From Ulota crispa (lineage: Eukaryota; Streptophyta; Bryopsida; Orthotrichales; Orthotrichaceae): a DNA stretch of 64,000 nucleotides. Under the pieces are notes generated by a model, which saw only the letters and a list, made by a program, of their open reading frames with translations, made no database searches and was not told the origin of the DNA. Numbering within the stretch: the stretch's first letter is position 1; the number at the start of each line of letters is the position of its first letter. The position numbers and the translations under genes are program-made. This document shows positions 37,141 through 50,800 of the stretch, piece by piece. The stretch covers positions 5,272,501-5,336,500 of the forward strand of contig OY987244.1 in NCBI GenBank assembly GCA_963920765.1. Reading direction: 5' to 3'.

Positions 37141-38874
37141 AGATTTTCCACCTTAACCAGCCTGATCCCCCCCCGGGTGTCAAACAGAGGAATTAATACT
37201 GCATTGCCTCCAAAAGTTCAGCATTGGCAAGTGGAATGAAAAAGGTCGAACCCGGCATTGTCAAAAATCCGAAGAGGGCGAATTCGTACAGCAAGTTGCA
37301 ACGATACGAGACCATAGAAATAAAACACTCATGTTTGCAGATATACTGAATGGCAACGACACTCCAGAGTATACATACAAAATCTAGGCGGCCTGGACAG
37401 AATATGACTACATTACCATCACAAAACCTGATTTTGTCTTACTGAATTTTAAATCAATTTTAGACTGATTACAGAAATAGCCAACTCGAAATGACAAAAA
37501 AAAATCAAGTAAACCCCTCAACGAGATAGAAGATACTCTAGAAGTGTTCCTTCTCAAGGTTCTGTCATCATTTCTAAGGTATTGAAGAGGCTGCTACGTC
37601 AAACTTCGCAATTGAGAAACAGCTCTGCAAGCTGAACATTGATCACTCTCAACCTTGCTGCGAGCTGGACTAAGAAACTTGAGAGAGCGAGAAGAAACTA
37701 AAAGTCTAGAGGAGAACTTGGTACAGGGAAGCTAAAAAGAATATAGACGGACTGCGATTGGGATTCAAGATTAAAATGCGAGAGCCCGCTCAAGAAGGCG
37801 AAGAATGTAAAATTGTGGGGGATGAGAGAGACACCTAACCAACGAGACTAACAAACACCATGACAAGCTAAGCATCCAGAATCGAAAAAAATGACACCCA
37901 GAGCGACCACGCACCTTCAAGGCGAACCCAATGAAGCGGAAACACAAGAATTCGGAGGAAGCTCGTCGCCCAAGGTGTCCGCCCATAAAAATCTGGATTC
38001 AAAAAAATCAAGCGGGACGGAGTGATCGACTCCTCCGATCACTCCGATACCCTAAAACACCCAACATAGGTGTCGAGACATCCAACCAATCCCTCGTCTC
38101 GATCGCTGACCCAAATGCTCACACCCGAAGCATGGGACGCGAACAAGCGCGTGATTCGGCGACGGACCGCAACTGATGTGGAAGGCGACAGTGGTGAGCC
38201 GCACATCTCCCCCGCAAGATCAGAACATTGCCCTTGAGCTTTTTCGCCTGAAATCTACCCCACGGCAACATAATAGGTTGCTTTTTCCCCTATCAGCCAG
38301 ATGAACTTAACCCCTGTAGACCATCTTTAAGACCTTTCACAGAATCCCATCGCCACATGGTCTTCAACTGTTTCGTTCAATCAATGCCTGCGTTCAAGCA
38401 TATCACCTTTACATTGCCACATTCTTAATTGTTAATGTGGTTATGTGGTGCGTTTTTTACGACCATTTTTAGTACTGTAACTGACGTTGTTGAGGCCAAT
38501 GTGGCCGAATTTGGATTCAAGGGTTTTGGATAGTTAGCAATATTGGGCAACTAGTTTGATATTGCTAGTGTATTAGGGTATTGGTTTTGTAGCTGTGACT
38601 ACTAATGTTATGACTGACTTTATCGAATTAGGGTTTTGAGTTGTACCGTTGTCAAGTTGATGAGACCGAGAAGTTGAGATAGTGGTGGCTGTGAAGGTCG
38701 TCTCATGACTCGTCTTCTTCTCCAGATTTTCGTCATCTTTTGCTGTTGAATATAACCCTCGAGTGGGGAAAGAGAAAATCGACTGCTGCAGAGTGGCATT
38801 AATGATGCCTTTGAGGAGGGCAGCAGAATTAATTAACGCCCTTGCAATTTGGCGATTGAGATAGGCTGAGGCAA
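37141..38874. promoter_or_regulatory. Shared intergenic region between divergent ARC5 and DUF4057 genes
   Basis: The 1.73-kb stretch lies between the start codons of two head-to-head genes, so it must hold both 5' regions and could act as a bidirectional promoter. A reversed telo-box (TTAGGGTTT, 38628-38636) lies 240 bp upstream of the DUF4057 ATG. A C-run with CCCCCCCCGGG is at about 37169. No clear TATA box was assigned. The minus-strand 128-codon frame 38573-38959 overlaps DUF4057 exon 1 and is taken as chance. Confidence 0.55.
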
Positions 38875-41001
38875 ATGGAGAACGACGGCAACTATTTCTT
38901 CGACCGCAATGAGACCTCGTCCGAGATGCATGGCGAGAAAGGGCTGCCTGGGATGTCATGTAATTTAGAAGACCGGCGGCCTCATGAATGGGAGAATAAA
39001 AGCCATAAAAGCTTCATCAAGGTACAACTTCATCTCCACAACAGGCTGCCTTTCTTCTTCTTGTTCTTTTCAATGCTGTTGAGTTGCCAATGAATGCTTG
39101 CACTCAAAACCCTCCGTTTTGGAGGTGCTGATCGTGTCCATCACCTGCAGTTGGATTTCAACTAAGACTGATGAGACCTAATTTTTCTCAAGTGACCTAT
39201 TTGATGGCTCCACAAGAATCTGCTTGAACTGACCAGGTATGGCACACTGAGTGTTTGCTGCTTTGAGGATCATCCACTCGTGGAAGGAAACGAGGATACG
39301 TTGAGCAATCACCGAAATTCTGTTGAGAAATCAACATTCTTTGAGATGGCACGGAAATTGTCATTTGATAAGGAGTTGTGTTTCAGTATAATTATAGCTT
39401 CTCTTTGTCTTGCAGCCTGTAGGAGGAGGGACCACCTTCACATTCGGTGAGTTTATGACTGGTGAAGAAGCCCAAGCTCTTATTAAAAGGTATGAAAAAT
39501 TCATCCAAGAATGCGCTTGAATTTCACTTTAAGCACCTCACGTTTCTTTCATTGTAGAGAATTCGGTGACAGCTGGGAAGATTGTGATGTTCCTTTAGCA
39601 TGGTGATCGAAATTGCTGACTTCATAGGCTCCATCATATCGCTGTTGCAGGCGGCCAGGCTCGGAATGCAAGATGAGAGAAATGTCAGGGAACCACATTT
39701 TTGAAAAGGATCATGGTGCCGGGTCTGATATAAGTGGTTGCTATCCTCCGGTAATCTCTCCCTCCTGCGACTTGGCATGACAGATCATGATGAATCTCAT
39801 CTGTGGAGGTCACCATTGTTAGTAACCAAGTGATTGAAACCACAAATTTTCTTACGGATTTCACACACTTCGGGGTAATAAGAGAGTGCTTAAAGTTTCG
39901 GAATACCAGATCCTACTCGACAACATTTGTGGATCTTGGAAATATTGACACGATAGTACTCTTGGAGAGTTTGCTTGCAAAGAATGAGCAAAGTTGCAGG
40001 AATCCCAAAAAGTAGCAAAATAATTTATCAATTATGCAAACAGATTTTATGCTAAGGACTGACATGAACAAGGGGCAGGAGCATTTGTGGGTATACAGCG
40101 GCCGTCATCAAGTTCCAAAGCCAGCGAGCTCCAGGGCCATAATATTTTTGAAGCTTTCTCCAATCCTTATTACCCTCCCCCACCGCCACCAATGCGCCCT
40201 TATGAGCCTCACGAGGTGCCCCTCCCACCGAACAAGCTCCACCGAAACGTAAGTTCTTCGAACACAGCCCACATTACATCAAACGCTCCTTAATTCTTTT
40301 GGTGGCAAAATCAACACATCGTTCACTCCATACTTGGAGTATAGCATTTTTGTTTCTTCGCAAGTTGTATATTTGATTGTGAGCTTGAATTAGAATCGTG
40401 GTGTTCATCGAATACTTACTGACAGTAGATTGTTGGTGATGAATCGTATGATATGGAGCAGCCAGGGAAGCTGTCGAGCCAATTCAGGCTTGGAGGGCCG
40501 GTATGCATTGACCGTACAACTCCGAAGACGGAGTCTATATGGGCAAAGCAGAAAATGCTGTATGGAAGTATGGATGAGGAGGACAGTGATTCTTGTCCTA
40601 AACCAGTTGTGTCAGCCATGAAAGCAAGAGAACTTGCTGGTCACACCAACCTGTTTGGCGCCCCACCTTCCGACTCCCCGCCTTGCACATTCATACCGGT
40701 AAGTCACCCCCTGGATAATTGGACAGTTGAAAAGATTTGTCAATCCTGTTTACTTATTTGTCAAACGTGTGTTATGATAAGAGATATCCAAATTAGAATA
40801 TGTGAGTTGAGGAAAGTATCAATGGTTTTGCTCCTATGTTTGCCTCTGCAGGAGCATTGTGAGATAGAATTTTGTGGTGCGGAAAACGATCCTGCTGATT
40901 CGGCAAGTCAGGTCCACAGGATAAAGATGCGAAACCTAAATGGTCACAATGCGGTCTTCATAAACAATGACTTCAACTGCAGACAAGAGTCGAAGAGATG
41001 A
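38875..41001 (+). CDS. DUF4057 family protein (plant-specific, function unknown)
   Basis: Six exons join in phase to 296 aa: 38875-39021, 39416-39489, 39651-39750, 40099-40248, 40429-40698, 40852-41001. Exons 2-3 give VGGGTTFTFGEFMTGEEAQ, then KRRPGSECKMREMSGNHIF, which mirrors the DUF4057 core (FGG-x-x-T-x-EEA followed by KRKP and a KMKEMTG-x-x-IF block). The K-x-R/S-E-x-x-G-x-x-x-F motif recurs four times: KMREMSGNHIF, KASELQGHNIF, KARELAGHTNLF, KMRNLNGHNAVF. A proline-rich run (PYYPPPPPPMRPY) lies in exon 4. Family proteins are about 300 aa, as here. The first exon does not resemble the usual family N-terminus, so the start is less certain than the rest. The gene is divergent from ARC5 and convergent with KIN-12. 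Confidence 0.8.
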
Positions 41002-41816
41002 CCCACCCCTCAGATATGCGAAAGCCCAAGAATTGAAAGGGAATGATATTTTCGCTTCTGTTAACCCTGACACTGAGCTAGGGTGCAGCAGGTGCCGGGA
41101 CTGCGACGAGATCTGAGGGAAGAGCAGAATTTTCTTCATAGGACACTGCTTTCATATTATCAATTGTACACATGCCAATGTCAGTTATACACCCATTAAT
41201 GAATCCCCAAGTGCGTGTAAATGCTGAGACAGCAGAAGGTGTATAAAAGAGAACAGAAGATATACCCACATTCTATATGAAAAATATCCAGCGCGACAGC
41301 TTATAGCATAAAAATAGAGACGCTTGAAAGGAAGGCTTGAAAGTACAGTTTGGTATACAAATTTCTTCAATCTTCAAGAATACAAGAATGAAAAGAATTA
41401 AAGCTGACGGGGGCCGTACGGAGACTCGCTATTAGACACTTCCAGATGCTGTATTGTGAGCCAGATGCTCACAAATCGGCTGAAATGAGAGACAGGGTAA
41501 TATACATTTGGAGGTCTGTATCTCTGGCGATTCCCATCTCCTGCTCTGTACGAACGCCTGCAATCGTTGTCCGGAGGGAGGTTAGGGATTTAGACTCTGA
41601 AAAGGATCAGCGGAGAACAAAATCACGTACTGAAATGAACAGGCAAGATGAATTACAGGCTGGCAGTACCGGAAAAATCATGATGCTCGCGATTGGCGGC
41701 GTAGCCCGGTGTGATCTGCCACAGTTCGCCTCGGACCTAGCACCTGAGAATCAGAAGATATTCCGAAAGCAATTGATGGTATTGTTCGAAAATCCCTCGA
41801 AAATATTGCAAAGGCG
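41002..41816. other. Convergent 3' spacer between DUF4057 and KIN-12
   Basis: The 815-bp stretch must hold both 3' untranslated regions. A 131-codon plus-strand frame (41446-41841) overlaps the last KIN-12 exon in antisense and has no recognisable motif; it is considered chance. No repeats were seen. Confidence 0.5.
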
Positions 41817-44800
41817 TTACTTTCTCGTTGCACGTTCGTGATCATTTGCCTGAGCCAGCAGGGCCTGAAATTGTTGCACTTCGTCAAAGTCAGCCTCATT
41901 CTCCGTCCCTATGGAGAACCTACGAGTGTCAGTTGTGAGCTGCGTGAGCTGTTGCTCTAGGATTTTGAGCTTCTTCTTCTTCCCACCGTAATCAGCCTGC
42001 ACCGTGAGGCCCTCAATGTTACAATTTTTTTATACGAATTGAAGTAGAAATGAAGAAAGACCTCACAGATGAACGTTCACCTCACACTTGGTGCCTGCAG
42101 TTCGCTCACGAAGCATATATATGTACCTTAAGTCTTTTGTATTCAGCACCAAGAGTCTTGTTCTTTAGCCTCATCTTTTCTGACAGAACACGAGCAACGA
42201 CAATCTCAGCCTGCTTGTGATTCATTTCCATCATCCAACTGCAAGCAATTCAACAGAAATAAATTTTAATCAGTGACCTGGGTATCATAATACTTACAAA
42301 CAAGTACTCCTGGTTAGTGGGTTGTCAAACTACATGGCAGTGTCGAGTTCCGATCTCGAGAACCAAGATAATTGCAAAAGAGTGAAAAGAGAAGGAGAAA
42401 GGAGAGGCTGTTCATTAACACTTACTTCAGTCGCTCTTGATTTAGCTGTGTTTGCAAATTAGAGAGCTCTTCATCCTTTTCTCTTGCTTCATCTGAATGT
42501 CGAGCTCTTTCGGAGATCAGTTCTAGCTGCTGTTGACTTACAAGAGACTGCATCACAATTTCCAACACTGTAAGCTCCAATAGAAATTGCCACTGGTTAC
42601 ATCTAGATGACGACTATCAACTACAGACCTGCCCATTCCGACTATTACTGAATTTAGCATTGCTTTATCCAGAGTTCACCAGTTGGTGAATATAGACATA
42701 GCATCGATATCCACTACTATACGTGGTTCAATCGAGGATGTTGGTCAACTCCTAGAGACTAATTGACTTGAACCAGACGCGAACGAGTTAGTGGGTAAAA
42801 CAAGAGTACCATTTGGCAAGGAACAGGAGTAATCAAGAGGATGAGCGTCGTGACAGTGACGTAGATATTATGTCAGGAAGAATTTTGGTACTCACCGCGT
42901 AGTTACTGATGTCCAATTTGACATTGTGGAGGTCCCTCATCACATCTTGAGTCAATGTCTCAGCTTCTTTGAGCTGCCGGTCTAATGCTCTTAACTGTGA
43001 TACATGAACGATTCATTAGAAAAACATATCAAAGTAAAGATCCTCTTCCAACGTTAGGAAATTCTGTATTCTTGGTTTTTTCAAACACCACTCCTGCACT
43101 CCAATTTGCTTCGTCTGATTTATCATAAGATTGATTGATTCAGTATGATCCAGATTAGAGTGGAGGAGATAGGATTTTGCCCAGCCATGCAGCTAACCTG
43201 TGCATCTTTGTCTTCACACTGAGATTGCAGGTCGTCAAGCTCCTGGTGGACGTGAGCAAGTTCAGTCTCCATGTCTAATAACCGATTTGCTTGGACCTCA
43301 TTCTGACTATGTAGTACTGTCATTCGTTTATACATCTGAGAAACTTCAGTTTCTTTGTCCTCAAGCGTCCTGTCAACATTGTGCAGAATTTTGATGCGAG
43401 TAAGTGTCAATTAATGAATCAGCTGTGTTGGATGGGTACCTTTTGTAAATTCCGTTTGAAGCTCTAGCGATTTAGAAAGCTCTAGTGATGCACAAGACGA
43501 ATTTGTATGTTCGGTACTTATAGCCAACAATAAATTCATAACTGACAAATTGATACTGACTTTTTTAGATCAAGGCTTGCATCGTGAGCAGCTTGAAACC
43601 CCTTGAAGTTCCGTGACCCCGTGCTGTAGACAGCTTGTAACATTGTCATGCGATTCTTCATGCCCCGTAGATCTATTTCGAATTCGTCACAAGCCTTCCG
43701 TAATGTATCAGCGTCACGCTTCGTAGCCTCCAGCTGCGATAAAAAGAAGTCGTCAGCTTTCAAAATTATCTTACACAAAAAGTAGAAGGTTCACATGCGG
43801 AAATCAAACGTGAATTGACTCACACCTGTTTCTCCAATGCACGGTTCTGAATTTTCAGTGCTGAAACAGATGCCTCAAGTGTCCTTGCTTCTTCCTCCTT
43901 TCCACTAGCGCGCAGAATGTTTACCTCGGCAAACTGCATTAGGACATGGTTTTGGAAATTCCGATTAGCGCCTATCATTAAACGAATTATACAAGTTCTT
44001 ATTCAATTTTCATCTGAATGTAGGGTCTATCTTCCTTCCGAAAACTGGTGAAAAATAGGCAAAATACCTTTTGAGCTTCGAGATTTGAGGACTTGTGGGA
44101 GGCCAGAAGAGCCTGGGCGGCTCTGAGCTCACCATGCAAAGCTTGGACTTCTACAAGAGCCTGGTCTCTTTCATCTTCTAAGGTCTTGAGCACATCGGAT
44201 TTGTTGCTTACCGAAGACATGCTAATTTCGAGAACCTTCAATGCATTTTCCTGTTCCTTTAAGGTAGCATCTTTTGTACGAAGAGCTTCCTTCAAGTCTT
44301 CTACCTCCGATCTAGCACTCTCACATTCTTGTGTGGAATGAACAGCTTTGGAAACCACGTGCTGAAGCGCTTCTGCTTTCTGAGCTAAAAGCTCATCCAA
44401 TGAACTCAATTGCAGCTCTTGCTGAGTAATTTGAGCCTTCATTTTTTCCGTTTCTTGATTAGCATCAGTTAGCTGTGCAGCCATTGCACGGCACTGCTCC
44501 TGCCAAATCCCGATTTTCATCCCCCTCTCATCATTCTCTTTAGCCTCGGAGCTCGTTACCGTAATGGTGGACAATAGTTCGCTCTCTTGCAGGCTCATCG
44601 AAACCCTAATTTCAGCAACTTCTGTTTCCAAAGCAGCCTTCAATTGCTCTAGTTCCAGGACTTTAGCTTCAAAACTTTTGACTTCTTCTTTCAAAGTCAT
44701 AGAAGACGACCTAACCGCTGCCAAGTCTGCCTCCAGTGACATTATCAGTGTGGTTTGAGACAGAATCGCAGCCCGTGTGGTACTTTTTTCTGCCTCGAGC

Positions 44801-47800
44801 ACCACTATCCGAGCTTGTAGTGCAGAATTTTCATCAGAGAAACAGTCTGAAACTCTTCTGGCTTCAGCTATTTCATTATCAAGGGACTTAAGACTCTTCT
44901 GGGCCTCAGTCAACTCGACTTGCAGAGTCGAGATTACGTCGACCTCTAATTCTATGATCTGTTTATCGATGCCGTCCCTTTCTGCTTGTAAAACTAATAC
45001 TTTGGTCTCCAGAGCGGCAATACGGTCTCTTGAAGATCCTGCAGATGCTCGTGCCCCGACCAACTCGTTCTCCAACGAACTTATCGTCGCTAGTTTGTGG
45101 TCAGCTTGTGCTCGTAAAACGTCTCTCTCTTTCAGCAGCAGTCCAATCTCAGCCTTCATTGCCTTCATTTCTTCATGATTGTAATAGAAGGATCGTGACG
45201 CGATACAGATGCGATCCTGTAAAGAGCTCATTGCTGTGATATTTTCGGCAAGTTCCAGCTTCAGTGCATTATTAGATTCTTCACTATCAGCAAGCCGAAG
45301 TTCTAATGTTTGGATTTCATCCTGCAGTGTGCCTTGCTTCTGTCTGACAATTTGGAGCTCGTCCTCGTCATTATCCTTCTGAAACTGCAAATCTGTAAGG
45401 TTGGGTCTAAGCGACTCCAAAGCAGAAAGTGACCTCTTCAATGCCGTCAGTTCGGCGTCCATGTTAGACATTGCTTCGTCTTTCTGCAAGATACTTTTCT
45501 GCAGTGTGTCTTTCTCTGAAAGAATTGCAGTAATCCTCTGGTTTAGGTCATCCAGGACTCGGACCATGGAGCGGGTCATAACTTGCGCGTTGGCTGGGCT
45601 GACGGCACCGTTTTCCAGAGCAATGTCTATCTCCATATCATGATGTTTGTCCTCCAAGGTACAATTTCTAGCTCTCATCTCATCAATCTCCTCCAAGGAC
45701 AGCGCAGTACGGCTCTGTGCAGCCATAACCTCAGCGCCCACTGAACTTACTCCATACACCTTCAGTGCCAAATCCTTCTCTAACCTGCAGTTCTTGCTCT
45801 GAAGGTTTTCTATCTGGCTTTTTAGCATGTCACTTTCTTCTAGGAACTGCTCAGCTCTCTCAGATATCGCCAAAACTTGGTGTTGTAGTGAACTCTCGGA
45901 TTCAATCCTCTGAGCAAGCCGAGAATTTAAGCTCACCCTCTCCAATTGCAATTCGACTATGCAGGATTCCAACCTGATTTTTTCCTGATTCAATTGGTCT
46001 GCAGCTTCGCTTGTCCTTATATGTTCAAATTCCAGCTGCTTCATGTTTTTGTTGGTGTGAGCAAGATCATCGTCGAGGGAAACTTTCTCTGCCTCTAAAT
46101 ATACAGCTTTGGCCTCCATATCTGGCATCAGTTCTTGCAGAAAATACTCCGAAATCATGGAGAACAGGAGCTCTCCATGCAAAACATTCACTTCAGCGAC
46201 TTTCTGGTAAGAATATTCTTGAAAGCAATCCAATTTTTGCACCAGAATCGAAAATCGTGATTTCAAGTCATCCCTTTCAGCTATAACATTTTGCATATCA
46301 CTCTTTAGTGACAGATGTGCTTCGGTCTTCAAAATTTCTCGTAATTCCTGAATTTGCGTGCTCGTTGAGGTCGCTTCAGCTTGCGCAAGATCAGCATGGG
46401 CTCGCGCTGAGTCTCTTTCTATTGTCAGAGCATCTCCTATCGCTGTGGCGCTCAATAGTGCCTCTTCCAAAGTTTGCAGAAATTCCTTCTTCTCTGCCAA
46501 AGATGCCTCAAGCTCACCTATTCGCAGTTGGCAAGATTTATAATCAGCGTCAACTAACTTGCGCTCTCGTGTAAAGGCCTCGGCCTTCGAGTTTGCAATT
46601 AAATCTAACTCTTCTATCATTTTGGTCTTGTTCTCAAGTTCCACGTGCAGGGAGCTCACAGTAATTCGGAGTTGCTCCTGCACTATGTCCGTTGATGCCA
46701 ACTTCAGGCTTTTCACTTTCAGTTCATTTTCAAGATTCTCTTTTGCTTCCTCCAGCACTATGATTGAATCTCTGTCATCGTTCATTGTAGTTTCCAGCTG
46801 CATCAGGCGGCATTCCGCTCCGTGAAGTAAAAGTCCCATTCGTTTTATCTCGGTTTCCAGGTCCGAATTCTCCTGCTCCTGCTTTTCGAAAGCAACCTCA
46901 AGATCTGAAACCTTCGTGTTAAGACAGGTTTGTAGGACTGCGTCCTTTTCAGCTTGCAGCTTAAGTAGGGCACTCTCCAGAGTAAGTTCATCCTTCGTAT
47001 GCGCCATTTCGACAAGAGCGGCTTCTGTTTCCTCAGCCTTTATCCTGGTGCCGTTCAATTCCAGAGAAAGGAGGGAGATTTCGTTCAAGAGCTGAATATT
47101 TTTTTCTTGGAAACCGGTTAACTCCTGGGAAATTAATGAAAATGCCTCGTCTTTGTCCGACTTCGTCGTTTCTAAATCTAATAGATTTACATCTACAGCA
47201 GGAATCTGAGCCCGTGAGACTTCGATTGCATCATTCTGTTCATGCAACTTAACACGTAGTTGTTGCAATTCAACCTTAAGATCTCCATTTTCTTCAACGA
47301 CTTCTGACATATTCCTGGAAACTTGAGCCAAGATTTCCATCTCCTCCATAAAACGAAAGTTTTCTCTTACCACTCTATCCAGTTCCTCCTGAATATGCTC
47401 CTCTTTCAGAACCCTTCGCTTGTGATCTTCAAGCTCCAGTTCAAGACGGGCCACATCGGCCTCCAGTTTCAGTTTCTCCTCGATCATGAATGATATTCTC
47501 GGAGTTACAACGAAACTTCTCTTCCTCCTCGAAGTCTTCCTCTCTCCGAACATATCATCTGAATTACATGAATCTCGTCCCTTAAAGTAATCGTGTTCAA
47601 TGTCCACTTCTTTCAGTGACTTAACAGAATCAATTGACCAGCGTGCAGGTACATCCATCATGTTTTTGGGCAACGAATATTCGCCCAAAAGTTCAGCCAT
47701 CTCTTGCCCCGCATCAAAGAGAGCTCGTTCCCCTTCCACGAGATCATGATACAACTTCGCGGAGGCAGTATTCCACTCGGTTCGCAGGAAATTGATCTCC

Positions 47801-50800
47801 TCTTCTTTCAGTTTTGCCACGTCTGCATTCTTCGCTGCTGAGTCCTACACACCCGCAAGGCAAATGCTTATTGGTCCGTATTGATGCTCATTAAAAGAAA
47901 ATCTGGCCAGCTTGATTATTCTTAGGCTTGACTTCTCACAGAAGGCCTCAGGGAAAGGTAATCTATATGGTATATGAATGAGATAACCAATATGGCCCAG
48001 AAATAGTACCTTTATCTGTATCAATTCTCTCTCTTTATAAGCATTTTCTTCGGTCAGCTGATTGACTAGGGTCTGGAGCTCACCCACTTGCCTGATCGAA
48101 CGACACCAAACGCATTCTTTGTAAGGATTTTACAAACCCGAAAATAGGTCGGTGAAGCTCACTTCCAATATTCCCTCAAATGCGAGACGTATAATGGGAT
48201 GGTCAATCGTTCTTTTCAGATTTTATTTGAGTCTGAAATGAAAAAACAGTATTTGACCTCAACTCGTGCTGGGCAGTCCGCGGCTTACCTCTGCAGCTGT
48301 GAACTGGCTTCTAAGCAGTTGGTCAAATCGTTGCGGCAAGTTTCCAATTCCTTCCTGTAACTCTCGCTCTGCAGGTCACAGTAAAAGAACATCAGAATAC
48401 TATCACTGAAACAAATGTCATAGGTGCATAGCTGCTGGAAATCTGAAATTAATAAACCACCTGTATAATAGTCGTTGATAACAACCCTTTCTCCACAGCA
48501 ACTTTCCCATCGAGAAATTCCAGTACCTGCGCACAATCCAGAATGTAAGGGCAAGACGACCCAGTTGAAGCTCAAAGCAAGACCATTTTCAGCTGAAACT
48601 TTAAAGAGTAGTTCAAGAGCATATAGTGTGGAACACCTAGTGCAAGCCCCGAAGCAAATTAGGTGTAAGTATCAAGCTCCACTAGTACTCTCATGTTCTT
48701 TGGCCTAGGCATGATACCTGGTGTCGTAAACCTTGAATTTCTGCCGCCATTGTTTCTTTCTCCCCAGAATCAAAAAAGATTCGATATCTGCAAGAAAGAG
48801 ACTTGTACATTACACTTGGGCGATGCATTCGCGAAAAGACTTGCATCATGAACATGGCCTCAAATTCTACGAGTATATTTCAACAGAAAGCCAAGTTTTG
48901 TCTCAGTAAAAAGAAACCTTCGAAGTTGCTCCGTTAGACGAAAATTCGCCATTTCCAAATTTGAAACTGTAGAATTTTGCTCAAGATTTTTTGCAGTTTC
49001 CAGATTTTCCGCCAATATCACATGTTGCTTTGAATCTGAAGAGGACTTAATGTCTTCGGATGACTGATTCCATGTTAATCCATCAGCGTTAAGATGCAAA
49101 AGTTTCTTGTAATTTATTACTTCCAGTTCCCGGTCTTCAATCTGCGAGAATGAAAAAAACACATAGTTAAGTTAAGACGTACTATACGGAAAAGGATCTT
49201 CAAGCTTATCCTTCAAAGCTAAGTATTCGAGAGACAAATCATTCCTAGTGAGAATTCTACATGGAAGCCAGGGCAGAGATGTGCATATACCAGTTTTTTG
49301 GCTTTCTCAATTTCAAAGTGCTGCTGTTCAGCCACAGATTCAGCCACCTGCTCACGTCTCAAAGCTCCGGCCAGAACTGCTTCCAGAAACTTGACCTACG
49401 TTAAAAATACAGTTCAAAATGATTAAAAATATTAGGAAGGGCGAGTAGTTCACTTAGAAAATCAATTCTAACCAGTCCAACGAATAAGTAAACTAATAGA
49501 GACATGATTATACCTTTTGACTTAAACGAAAGATGTGAAACATGAAGATTCTAATACCTTCTCAAGTAACTCCGCTGATTTCAAATTTAAACTTTCATCA
49601 GCCAGTTCCTTTTCTGTCGCAGAAAATAGATCTCTGCGAGTTATTGACATCCGGAAAAACTCCTTGCTTGCTCGTCGACATTCTCGCTGCATACTTGAGA
49701 GGGTTTGGCAGCTCAATCTGTTCACTTCTTCCTGTTCCACGATATCATCCCAGCACCCATGCTGTGTTGAGAGATTTCAATGAGATGAATTCATTTAACC
49801 CCAATATATGTAAAATAATAGGAAAAGTTGGTGCTTGCCTTTAATTCCTGAACCTCATGCCGTAATGCTAGAACTTCCTCGAATCCATCTTCGTTGATTA
49901 TAGCCTGCACACATAATGATGTGATGTCAGTTCTTTTCTTTCCCGAATGTTCAGTTTACAGAAAAGATGGTACTCTGAACAAAGAGAGGGTTATCAGCTT
50001 ACATTATTCTGGATGAATTTGGCACGTTGTGCAAATTTGAGTGTACTCAGGGTCTCCATTGCGCAGCTGTCATTAAAAGAACATGGAAACCAATAAGCAA
50101 CCGCAAAATCCTGGATTTTCAAATTATTCACTTCCATTATCTTCCTTACATCATATTGAATAATAAAATATGGTGCAAGGTAAAGTGAATGTTCAAATAC
50201 CAGCTTGAAGGACTGATCGTTGCAACGATGGCAGTTTTTGAATTACCTCCCAGAGAGTCCTGCCATCAACGGGTCCTCAATCTTCAGGAATCAGAGTATC
50301 GCAACGATCACTGAGCTAACGTGCTTCATCAAAAGAAACTGAATGTAACAATAAAACGAAGTCCACCTAGACTTGAGATAACAACCTGGGAAATATTTCT
50401 ACCTGCAAAAGGAAAGTGAGCTTCGAGTCTCGATATGGAACATGACGAGGCTTTCCGTTTGCCATGTCTACCAAAGTCATTATCACCAGCCTGTTGAGTG
50501 CAGCACTCAAATCTCATCAGCAAAAGACATAATTTTTCTGCACTTCAATGCTTTAATACATTCTGTAGTTATATTCGTTTGTTTTAAAGGAAAACTGGAG
50601 ATGCAGTTGAAACTTGAGTCGGATCATTTGAACTGACCCAAGGGTAGAAAGTGACTTGTTAATACTGGAAGCTTCCTTGAGACGTTCACCCTCCGCTCCT
50701 GAAGACTTCTGTCTGCTTTTTCAACCAGCGAGAAATTTATATCATCGTTTCAGATAGATCAATATAGTTGCAAAGGTGATTCAGAAGTGCTACAAGCAAG

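Noticed and set aside
38573..38959. 128-codon minus-strand frame with a mitochondrial-targeting look
   Set aside because: Overlaps exon 1 of the DUF4057 gene in antisense, has no continuation and no family match.
41446..41841. 131-codon plus-strand frame
   Set aside because: Runs antisense into the last KIN-12 exon; sits in a 3' spacer; no motif.
44093..46825. Several plus-strand frames of 60-133 codons opposite the long KIN-12 exon
   Set aside because: Ser-rich mirror images of Glu/Leu-rich coiled-coil codons; a known artefact.
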